Source: Mycobacteroides abscessus ATCC 19977
GTDB lineage: Bacteria > Actinomycetota > Actinomycetes > Mycobacteriales > Mycobacteriaceae
Assembly (NCBI RefSeq): GCF_000069185.1
Contig: NC_010397.1
Location: 3,782,001 to 3,846,000 of the forward strand
DNA: 64,000 nucleotides
Direction of reading: 5' to 3'
Positions 56,769-64,000 of the stretch are shown one piece after another. The first letter of the stretch is position 1. Every line of letters begins with the position of its first letter. The position numbers and the translations under genes are program-made. The notes under the pieces are model-generated. The model was given only the letters and a program-made list of their open reading frames with translations. It made no database searches and was not told the origin of the DNA.

Positions 56769-58096
56769 TTCAGGAACCCTTCGTAGTTACGCTGCATCAA
56801 CTGGCTTTCAATCTGCTTCACGGTATCGAGGCCCACGCCGATCATGATGAGTACCGCAGTTCCGCCGAACGGCAGGTTCTGTGCGCCTCCGGAGCTACCG
56901 ATCTGCAGGAACAGGTTCGGCAGGATGGCGATGACGCCCAGGTAGATCGAGCCCGGCCACGTAATGCGGTTGAGCACATAGCGCAGGTAGTCGGCGGTGG
57001 CGCGCCCCGGACGAATGCCCGGGATAAAGCCGCCGAACTTGTTCATCTCGTCGGCGCGCTCATCGGGGTTGAAGGTGATCGACACGTAGAAGAACGTGAA
57101 GAACACGATGAGCGTGAAGTAAATGGCGATGTACCAGTAGTTGCTGGGATCGGTCAGATAGGTGCTGACGAACCGGTCCCACCAGCCCGTCTTCTCCTTA
57201 TTGCCACCGCTGCGCACCAGCTGGGTGATCAAGCCGGGGATGTACAGCAGGGACGACGCGAAGATGACCGGGATAACGCCGGCCTGGTTGACCTTCAGCG
57301 GCAAGTAGGTGGAGGTGCCGCCGTACATCCGCCGACCCACCATGCGCTTGGCGTACTGGACGGGGATACGTCGCTGGCCCTGCTCGACGAACACGACACC
57401 GACCACGATCAGCAGCGCCGCCACACAGACGGCCGCGAAGGTGACCCCACCGCGGCTGTCCAGGATGGTCTTGCCCTCGGCCGGGATGCGCGCGGCGATA
57501 CCGGCGAAGATCAGCAGCGACATGCCGTTTCCGATGCCGCGCTCGGTGACCATTTCACCGAGCCACATCACCAGGGTGGATCCAGCGGTCATCACCAGCA
57601 CCATCACCGACAGCGCGAAGATCGACTGGTCGGCCACAATCTCGTCCTTGCGGTCACAGCCCTGCAAGAGGTTTCCACTGGCGCCGAGAGCGACGATCGA
57701 GGTGGACTGCAGCAGTGCCAGCGCCACCGAGAGGTAGCGGGTGTACTGCGTCATCTTGGCCTGGCCGGATTGACCTTCCTTGCGCAACTGCTCGAACCGG
57801 GGAATGACGACGGTGAGCAGCTGAACGATGATGCTGGCGGTGATGTACGGCATCACGCCGACCGCGAACACCGACAGCTGCAGCAACGCGCCACCGGAGA
57901 ACAGGTTGATCAGGGAGTAGATCTGTGCGGAGTCGCCGCTGCTGACCTGCTCGACGCAGTACTTCACGTTGGCGTAGTTCACGCCGGGAGACGGCAGGGT
58001 GGCGCCGACCCGATACAGGACCACGATCCCGATCGTGAAGAGGATCTTCCGCCTCAGGTCAGCTGTCCTGAGAGCAGAGACAAAAGCGGAAAGCAC
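56765..58096 (-). CDS. secY: SecY, protein translocase channel
   Basis: The 443-residue protein has ten membrane helices and the SecY signatures ([26 protein letters not shown]). It forms the SecYEG channel. GTG 58096 lies 4 bases after AGGAGG. It leads secY-adk-mapA, normally the end of the spc operon. Confidence 0.97.
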   Translation of the reverse strand: MLSAFVSALRTADLRRKILFTIGIVVLYRVGATLPSPGVNYANVKYCVEQVSSGDSAQIYSLINLFSGGALLQLSVFAVGVMPYITASIIVQLLTVVIPRFEQLRKEGQSGQAKMTQYTRYLSVALALLQSTSIVALGASGNLLQGCDRKDEIVADQSIFALSVMVLVMTAGSTLVMWLGEMVTERGIGNGMSLLIFAGIAARIPAEGKTILDSRGGVTFAAVCVAALLIVVGVVFVEQGQRRIPVQYAKRMVGRRMYGGTSTYLPLKVNQAGVIPVIFASSLLYIPGLITQLVRSGGNKEKTGWWDRFVSTYLTDPSNYWYIAIYFTLIVFFTFFYVSITFNPDERADEMNKFGGFIPGIRPGRATADYLRYVLNRITWPGSIYLGVIAILPNLFLQIGSSGGAQNLPFGGTAVLIMIGVGLDTVKQIESQLMQRNYEGFLK

Positions 58097-58225
58097 ACAT
58101 CCTCCTGCGCATCCTGCAGCTCGCCATGTGATCTGCTAGATGAATCAGCTGGTGATCCCAGCGTTGGGTAACCGTTTCGGCGGCCGTCAGGGCACGCCCG
58201 GGCCGCGTACGAGACTAACAGTTCG

Positions 58226-59500
58226 CTACATACCCGTGGAAAAGACGGTGTCCTTCTGGTCCGGGACCACGCTGCCATCGGAACGTAACAGCGGTCCGGT
58301 GCTGCCGTCGGGGTTGGTCCGGCCATCGGTCGCACACGGATACGGGTCCATCCGCTGCGGGTCGGGATCGATGAACATCGGGGTGATCAGCCATTTGCCG
58401 TCCGCGTTGTCGTAGGCCCGGCACATGAGTTCGGTCTTGTTCCGGTTGATGACGAGGTGCGCCGCGGTGGCGTCGTCGACGAAGGTTACGTCGGTGGTCG
58501 AGTCCCCCGCGGCGAGAATCTGCCGTTTGTTCACGTCATAGGGCTCGAACGCGGCCGGCCCCTGCACCCCGAAGACCACCTGGTTGGCCCAGCATCGTTT
58601 GCCGTCGACATAGGTGATGACGGTGTCGGCGCCGTCGGGCTGCCCACCGCAGCCCTGCACATGTGGAGTCTGCCGTCCGTTGGCGTCGTAGACGCTGCGC
58701 ACGCCGATAACCTGTGTGGTCGGGATCCCGATTTCCGGCGACCACACCTTGGCGATCACCTCCGAGGATGCCGAGATGACCCAGGTGCTGACGCCGTGAG
58801 CCTGCAGGGTGGCAATGAGGTCCTTGATCTGCGGATAGACCCGCACATAGCCGGGCACCGTGGTGCTGCCGATCCTCTGGGTGGCCCCGACGGGAGCGGC
58901 GAGGTTCTCGCGCTTGGCGGCCTGCGCGAATCCGGCGACCTCGCCTGCGGTATAGCCGGAGGTCAACGCGACGGTCCAGACGTAGGCGCCGTTGCTCCAA
59001 CGCTGGTTGTAACCGGTGAACGCTTCCTGTTCGTCATGGGTCTTGCCCTCGCGGACCGCCAGGATCTCGTCGGCGCACGCGGCATTGGCCGACGTGAGCA
59101 GCGGTCGCCCGGCGGGCGTGTCGGTGCCGCACGCCGTACGCAACGCGGCGGCGGCGGCCTCGGTGATGTGGCGGCTGGTGGCATGCCAATCGGCCGGCTG
59201 CAGGACCTTGTCGTGCCGCAGCATCCACGCCAGGGTGGCATCGGCGATGTCGTTCTTGACCTCGGTGTTGTCCCAGTCGAACAACGCGACCGCTTTGGTG
59301 GATCGCTTCCACGTCCCGGTACAGGTGCTGTTGGCGTCGATCGCGGCCTGCAGTCGCTGCCGGACATCGCCGTACCACGGCAGGGCCGAGTCCAGTTGGC
59401 GGCACCCGGGCGCCGCCTGCACAGCGGGAGCGCCCGCGTTCCAGGCCACCGGGGCCAGCACCAGGGAAAATACGATGACAAGCCAACCCGTTGCCCTCAC
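58226..59500 (-). CDS. Exported HAD-superfamily phosphatase
   Basis: The 424-residue protein has a Sec signal peptide (hydrophobic core VIVFSLVLAPVAW, cleavage near AVQA) and HAD motifs: FDWDNTE (nucleophile Asp), VISASSEV, and AAGDSTTDVTF. The set resembles phosphorylcholine or phosphoserine phosphatases. The location outside the membrane suggests scavenging of phosphate or choline-type head groups. GTG 59500 overlaps the stop of the upstream gene (GTGA). Confidence 0.82.
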   Translation of the reverse strand: MRATGWLVIVFSLVLAPVAWNAGAPAVQAAPGCRQLDSALPWYGDVRQRLQAAIDANSTCTGTWKRSTKAVALFDWDNTEVKNDIADATLAWMLRHDKVLQPADWHATSRHITEAAAAALRTACGTDTPAGRPLLTSANAACADEILAVREGKTHDEQEAFTGYNQRWSNGAYVWTVALTSGYTAGEVAGFAQAAKRENLAAPVGATQRIGSTTVPGYVRVYPQIKDLIATLQAHGVSTWVISASSEVIAKVWSPEIGIPTTQVIGVRSVYDANGRQTPHVQGCGGQPDGADTVITYVDGKRCWANQVVFGVQGPAAFEPYDVNKRQILAAGDSTTDVTFVDDATAAHLVINRNKTELMCRAYDNADGKWLITPMFIDPDPQRMDPYPCATDGRTNPDGSTGPLLRSDGSVVPDQKDTVFSTGM

Positions 59501-60363
59501 CGCCCGAAAGTACCACCGCGCGTCCGCGATTCGGGGCCCGTCAGCACTGCCTCATCGGCGGTTTCGAGATACTGGCGACGAATCTGCGCGGCCCGCGCCC
59601 AAATGGCCTCCCGCAGTTGCTGTCTGTCCGCGGGGTGCGGCCCGTCGAGGACGTCTGCGCGCGCCCGCCGGGCGATTCGGACCTCGCGGTGATAATTCCG
59701 GAAAATCTGAATCTCCCCTTCCCTGTCGGCGAGATATTCGTAGTCCGTGTCCCAGGGCGCGGTGATTCGCATCAGTTCGGCATGCACGGCCCATTGCCGC
59801 AGGGTTTGTGGGCCGCCCGCCAACACCAACAGTCCGCCGACACGCGCGACGGTCTGCCAGCCGGTGGGTTCGGGGATGAACGGATATTCGCGTTGGCCGA
59901 TCGGAGTGTCCCGCCACTCGTGAAATTCGGCGGCCCGGGTGTCGAGGCCGTGCGTGCGCCAGCGCACGGTGCCGTCGGGATTGGTCCATGACAGCCGGCG
60001 CAGCGACCGGGCGGCCTGCCGGGTGAGCACTGTCAGATGAGACGGCAGTAGCACGATCGGATCCGTGGGTTCGGCGTCGAACGGATTGGTGTCCAGATGC
60101 CGACCATCGATCAGCACCAGCGTGCCAGGGAGCCGCTGGTAGGCCAGGCCCCACAGCAGACGTGCCAGCGTCTTGGCGCCCGGCTCATCGGAGATCACAT
60201 GCCAGGTTTCATGAAAATTGTTGGTAGAGAACCTCACATGGGCGTCGGCTCGCAACCTGATGATGGTGTATGGCCTTGCGTCGAGCACCACGGAGTGCCG
60301 GTGCAGCTTCATCACGCTGCCTCCGGTGGCGGCCGCTCGCGACCGCACGTGCGACTCGGCCAT
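59497..60363 (-). CDS. Conserved hypothetical protein coupled to the HAD phosphatase
   Basis: The 288-residue soluble protein is rich in Arg and Trp (FSTNNFHETWHVISDEPGAK; SWTNPDGTVRWRTHG). I recognise no domain. ATG 60363 has an excellent ribosome binding site (AGGAGGTGA, 3-base spacing), so a frame to 60795 is rejected. The GTGA overlap with the phosphatase gene implies linked function. Confidence 0.7.
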   Translation of the reverse strand: MAESHVRSRAAATGGSVMKLHRHSVVLDARPYTIIRLRADAHVRFSTNNFHETWHVISDEPGAKTLARLLWGLAYQRLPGTLVLIDGRHLDTNPFDAEPTDPIVLLPSHLTVLTRQAARSLRRLSWTNPDGTVRWRTHGLDTRAAEFHEWRDTPIGQREYPFIPEPTGWQTVARVGGLLVLAGGPQTLRQWAVHAELMRITAPWDTDYEYLADREGEIQIFRNYHREVRIARRARADVLDGPHPADRQQLREAIWARAAQIRRQYLETADEAVLTGPESRTRGGTFGR

Positions 60364-60532
60364 ATTCACCTCCTGACATCTGGGCCGCCCCCTGCGCCCG
60401 AAAAGCAAACACCTCGATCCGAGTCCCGCGCAACCGAATTTGCGCAGGCCACGGCCCCAAGGGTGCGCGATCACGAACGGCGGCGCACTATGGTCGGGGC
60501 ACTGGCGACCCCCTACCAACAAGGAGCCCGGA

Positions 60533-61450
60533 ATGGCGCGGACCGATGACGACAGCTGGGATCTGGCCTCAAGCGTCGGAGCAACGGCAACGATGGTGGC
60601 CGCGCAGCGCGCACTGGCCAGCCACGTGCCCAACCCTCTCATCAACGATCCGTACGCGGAGCCGCTGGTGCGCGCCGTCGGCATCGAGTACTTCACCAAG
60701 TTGGCGTCGGGCGCTTTCGATCCCGAGCAGATGGCGGGACTGGTGCAGCTAGGCATCACCGCCGATGGCATGGCCAACGGAATGGCAAGTCGCACCTGGT
60801 ACTACGACACGGCATTTGAATCGTCGACAGCCGCGGGGGTGCGCCAGGCAGTGATCCTCGCGTCGGGCCTCGACACTCGCGCCTATCGCCTGACGTGGCC
60901 CGCGGGCACCACCGTGTACGAGCTCGACCAGCCGGAGGTGATCACGTTCAAGACCGACACCCTGGCCGAGTTGGGAGCCTCGCCGAGTGCCGAGCGCCGC
61001 ACCGTCGCGATCGATCTGCGCGAGGACTGGCCCGCCGCGCTGCAGGCTGCCGGTTTCGACCCCGAACAGCCGACGGTGTGGTCCGCCGAGGGGCTGTTGA
61101 TCTACCTACCTCCCGAGGCTCAGGACCGGCTGTTCGCCTCGATCACCGAGTTGAGCGCCCCCGGCAGCCGCCTGGTATGCGAACAAGTTCCCGGACTGGA
61201 AACCGCCGACTTCTCCAAGGCCCGCGAGCTCACCCGCCAATTCGCTGGAGAGACACTGGATTTGGACCTGGAATCGCTTGTCTATACCCAAGAACGCCAG
61301 ATGGCCGCGGACTGGCTGGCCGAACATGGCTGGACGGTGATCACCGAGGAGAACGACGAGCTTTACGCGCGACTCAACCTGGACCCACCGAACCCTTTGC
61401 TGCGCAGCATATTTCCTAATATCGTGTATGTAGACGCCACTCTCGGCTAG
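60533..61450 (+). CDS. SAM-dependent methyltransferase (TIGR00027 family)
   Basis: The 305-residue protein belongs to the mycobacterial O-methyltransferase-like family (Rv0726c/Rv0731c type). The N-terminal signature is DDSWDLASSVGATATMVAAQR, the SAM loop VILASGLDTRAYRL, and later WSAEGLLIYLPPEAQD. Substrate unknown. ATG 60533 follows AAGGAG. Near secY and sppA, as in M. tuberculosis Rv0724-Rv0732. Confidence 0.9.
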   Translation: MARTDDDSWDLASSVGATATMVAAQRALASHVPNPLINDPYAEPLVRAVGIEYFTKLASGAFDPEQMAGLVQLGITADGMANGMASRTWYYDTAFESSTAAGVRQAVILASGLDTRAYRLTWPAGTTVYELDQPEVITFKTDTLAELGASPSAERRTVAIDLREDWPAALQAAGFDPEQPTVWSAEGLLIYLPPEAQDRLFASITELSAPGSRLVCEQVPGLETADFSKARELTRQFAGETLDLDLESLVYTQERQMAADWLAEHGWTVITEENDELYARLNLDPPNPLLRSIFPNIVYVDATLG

Positions 61451-62586
61451 CCGGTCGCGCCCGAGCGCCACCGCTTCCACCAGGGGCGCCCGGGCGTCTC
61501 GGGCTCGTCGGCATCTCCACCTTCCAGCGGAACCCCCTTGTAGACGGCCAGGTAGACGTCGATCGTGGTCACGATGACGATCATCAACACCGGGCCCAGC
61601 ACGATTCCCCAGAAACCGAAGGCGGCAATCCCAGAAAATACCGCCAACAGCATCAGCGCCGGGTCCAGACGTGCTCCGCGAGGTACCAGGAAGGGACGCA
61701 ACACGTTATCGATATTGGAGACCACCAGCAGGTGCCAGGCGATGACGAACAGCCCGCCGACCGGGTGGCCGAAGAGAATCATGCCGATACCAAACGGAAT
61801 GGTCACTATGCCGCCGCCGAGCGGGATGATCGACAATGCGGTCAGCAGGATCGCGAAGAAGAAGAAACCCTGCCGGAAGCCGGCGACGTAGACCGACGCG
61901 GCACCGGCAATGCCCTGTGCCATCGCAATCACGAACTGGCCCTTGACCGTTCCACGCACCATTGCGCCGATCTTGTCGAGATACAGATCGGTGATCTCCT
62001 CCCCCAGCGGATTCAGCTGGCGCAGCAGGGTGAGCACCTTGTCCTGTTTGACCAGCAATGAGACGAACACGTACAGGAAGATGATGCAGGCGGCCACCGC
62101 AGCCGCGACACTGCCGACGGTGCTCTGCAGCACCTGCAGTAGCCCGTGTCCCACGTTCTCCGTCAACGACCCGATCGATTGCCGCAACGTATCCGGCGTC
62201 AGCTGGACATGGACGAACGGGATCCTGGCCAGGACACTGTTGACCACGTCGAACGCCTTCTGCCCGAGTGCGGTCATATCGGTGCCCTCCACCCAGCTGG
62301 AGACATCATCGACCATCCGGGTGATCTGAAGAGTCGCAACGTAAACCAGCGCGCCGACGGGAATCACCACCGCACCCAACGCACACAGCAAGGTGAGCGT
62401 GGCGGCAATACCGGATCCGAATCGCTTCCCCAGTCGCCGATACAGCGGGCTGAACAGGTACGCGGCCACCCCGGCTACCACAATCAATATCAGGTAGTCA
62501 CGCAGGAAGTAGATGCCGAAGGCGATACCAACACCCGTGAGAACCGCCAGCACCCGCTTCTGAAATACGGTCAGTTCGGTGTTCAC
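61447..62586 (-). CDS. AI-2E (YdiK/PerM)-family membrane transporter
   Basis: The 379-residue protein has about eight membrane helices with the family pattern of two N-terminal helices (FGIYFLRDYLILIVVAGVAA), a soluble segment and a C-terminal bundle (AIAFGFWG-like GIAAFGFWGIVLGPVLMI). The family includes exporters and Na/H antiporters; substrate unassigned. GTG 62586 has AGAAGGGG upstream. It overlaps the convergent methyltransferase stop by 4 bp. Confidence 0.85.
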   Translation of the reverse strand: MNTELTVFQKRVLAVLTGVGIAFGIYFLRDYLILIVVAGVAAYLFSPLYRRLGKRFGSGIAATLTLLCALGAVVIPVGALVYVATLQITRMVDDVSSWVEGTDMTALGQKAFDVVNSVLARIPFVHVQLTPDTLRQSIGSLTENVGHGLLQVLQSTVGSVAAAVAACIIFLYVFVSLLVKQDKVLTLLRQLNPLGEEITDLYLDKIGAMVRGTVKGQFVIAMAQGIAGAASVYVAGFRQGFFFFAILLTALSIIPLGGGIVTIPFGIGMILFGHPVGGLFVIAWHLLVVSNIDNVLRPFLVPRGARLDPALMLLAVFSGIAAFGFWGIVLGPVLMIVIVTTIDVYLAVYKGVPLEGGDADEPETPGRPWWKRWRSGATG

Positions 62587-62662
62587 GCCACGCCCCTTCT
62601 GCCGCCTGCACACGACACGTTAGCGGGTGCGGGCCCCCGCCCAGGCGAAACGCGCTGGGGCA

Positions 62663-64000
62663 CTAAAAGCGGTAGTCGCCCAACATCATCGCCTGCGCGC
62701 TGCCGAGGGTTCGCTGAGCACGCTGCACCGTCTCCACCGCCAGCTGCGCCACCCGGCCCAGTACCGCGTCAGTGACGGCCGCCGCGGCCGGCTGCGACGA
62801 TGACCGCTGCCGCAGCAGCGACGACAGCGGCGAGCTCGGGAAGTTCGCGATCCGGACATTGTCGTCGGCACCGATGTCCGCGAGCTGCTTGGCCTTTGCC
62901 ACTGCCTCCCGGAAGCCGCCGAGCTCGTCGACCAATCCGTGCTCCAACGCGTCCTTGCCAGACCAGATCCTGCCCTGGGCAACTGCTTTGACGGCATCGA
63001 CGGTCAGATTGCGTCCGTCGGCGACCCGCTGCACGAAGTCTTCGTAATGCATGTCGATCTCGGCCTCGACAAGATCGCGCTGCTCGTCGGTGAACGGTTC
63101 GTTACTCGACCATGCGTCGGCATTGGCGTTGGTGCGCAAGCTGTCCGAACCGACGCCGAGCTTCTCCTTGAGACCCTTGGTGATGAACTTTCCGGTCAGC
63201 ACGCCGATGGACCCGGTGACGGTACCCGGGTTGGCGATGATCGCATCGGCTGACATGGCGACGTAGTAACCGCCCGAACCCGCCACCGAACCCATGGACA
63301 CCACGACAGGTTTACCCGCCTCACGCGCGCGGACTACCTCCCGCCAAATGGTTTCCGAACCGTTGACCGAACCGCCGGGACTGTCTACCCGCAGCACTAT
63401 GGCGGCGACCGAATCGTCGGCGACGGCATCGCGGAGCGCCTCGGCAATCACATCACCACCACTGGCCGGTCCCGGTGGAAAAAGCCGTGGGCCGCTGCGG
63501 CCGCTCACGATGGGGCCCGCCAGCGTCACTACGCCGATGGCCGGCCGCGACGGGCGCCCCGGGAGCGACGACAGGCTGGGTACTTGCGGCTTGGTGGCAC
63601 GGGCGTAACGCGCCAAATACAGCAGCGGAGGATCCCTGTCATCTTGCAGGCCGATGAGCTCACCAATACGCGCGTAGGCCTCATCGCGATAGCCGATGCG
63701 GTCTACCAATCCACCGGCGACCGCATCGGTACGACGCAGCGGCGCCCGGTCCGCCAGGGCATCCACTTCGGCGGGGTCGAGCTTGCGCGACACCGCCACA
63801 CTGTCCCGAACCTGTTCCGACAGGCTCTCCAGCAATCGTCCATCGGCCTCCCGCTGCGCGTCGGTGTAGCCGTCTTCGGTGAAAAGATTTGCCGCCGACT
63901 TGTATTGGCCACGGGTGAGGAACTGTGCCTCTACGCCGGCCTTGTCGAGCGCACCGCGCAGGAACGTGCCCTTGGCCGCGAATCCGATGAGCCCCACCGT
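62663..64000 (-). CDS. sppA: Signal peptide peptidase SppA (protease IV), N-terminus beyond window
   Basis: At least 445 residues are present and the frame continues past the window edge. Both protease IV domains are visible: the N-terminal one with the general-base Lys region (LTRGQYKSAANLF) and the C-terminal one with the nucleophile Ser (GSVAGSGGYYVAMSADAI). It degrades cleaved signal peptides in the membrane. It matches Rv0724. Confidence 0.92.
   Translation of the reverse strand, partial: TVGLIGFAAKGTFLRGALDKAGVEAQFLTRGQYKSAANLFTEDGYTDAQREADGRLLESLSEQVRDSVAVSRKLDPAEVDALADRAPLRRTDAVAGGLVDRIGYRDEAYARIGELIGLQDDRDPPLLYLARYARATKPQVPSLSSLPGRPSRPAIGVVTLAGPIVSGRSGPRLFPPGPASGGDVIAEALRDAVADDSVAAIVLRVDSPGGSVNGSETIWREVVRAREAGKPVVVSMGSVAGSGGYYVAMSADAIIANPGTVTGSIGVLTGKFITKGLKEKLGVGSDSLRTNANADAWSSNEPFTDEQRDLVEAEIDMHYEDFVQRVADGRNLTVDAVKAVAQGRIWSGKDALEHGLVDELGGFREAVAKAKQLADIGADDNVRIANFPSSPLSSLLRQRSSSQPAAAAVTDAVLGRVAQLAVETVQRAQRTLGSAQAMMLGDYRF

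Overview
The window is high-GC actinobacterial chromosome. Its gene order follows Mycobacterium tuberculosis Rv3415c-Rv3465: whiB3, groEL1, groES, tsaD, rimI, tsaB, tsaE, alr, gadB, nnr, glmS, Rv3438, Rv3439c, Rv3440c, glmM, rpsI, rplM, the ESX-4 locus, cutinases, truA to infA, then rmlB and rmlC. After rmlC it continues with a block matching Rv0734-Rv0724 (mapA, adk, secY, methyltransferase, sppA). The ESX-4 locus carries eccE4, which M. tuberculosis lacks. Together these point to a rapidly growing mycobacterium, most likely the Mycobacteroides abscessus/chelonae group. No rRNA, tRNA, insertion sequence or CRISPR array was found.

Layout. 1-900: end of an Rv3415c-like gene and divergent whiB3. 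967-3555: two lipoprotein genes and a small type VII secretion islet (EspC-like protein, 396-residue WXG protein, lipoprotein), with a decayed copy of the groEL1 3' end on its far side. 3.5-16.8 kb: leftward housekeeping genes (groEL1/groES with a CIRCE operator, the t6A genes tsaD/tsaB/tsaE with rimI, alr, gadB, nnr, glmS). 16.9-22.7 kb: a hydrolase, a second EspC-like/WXG pair, an F420-type oxidoreductase and a PhoD-type phosphatase. 22.7-25.3 kb: glmM, rpsI, rplM. 25.3-38.1 kb: a complete ESX-4 locus (esxT, esxU, the Rv3446c-type gene, eccC4, eccD4, mycP4, eccB4, eccE4). 38.1-43.6 kb: a CGNR regulator with a divergent EamA transporter, three cutinase-like genes and an epoxide-hydrolase-like gene. 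43.6-48.2 kb: truA, rplQ, rpoA, rpsD, rpsK, rpsM, rpmJ, infA. 48.4-55.4 kb: mostly rightward genes (monooxygenase, NfeD-like/flotillin pair, oxidoreductase, rmlB, rmlC, DUF4190-like protein). 55.4-64 kb: mapA, adk, secY, a HAD phosphatase, methyltransferase, AI-2E-type exporter and partial sppA.

Links between regions. Two promoters of the form GGAACC-N16-C(G/A)TCGT precede the Rv3440c-like gene and esxU, which suggests one ECF sigma factor, possibly SigM, drives both the second EspC-like/WXG pair and the ESX-4 substrates. The 1.5-3.4 kb islet looks like an acquired ESX substrate with a dedicated lipoprotein, possibly a toxin with its immunity protein. Many rightward genes begin exactly at the predicted transcription start (TANNNT, six or seven bases, then ATG/GTG), so they are probably leaderless. 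Between rmlB and rmlC a triplicated 31-bp unit creates overlapping mini-ORFs that could relay ribosomes from one gene to the next.
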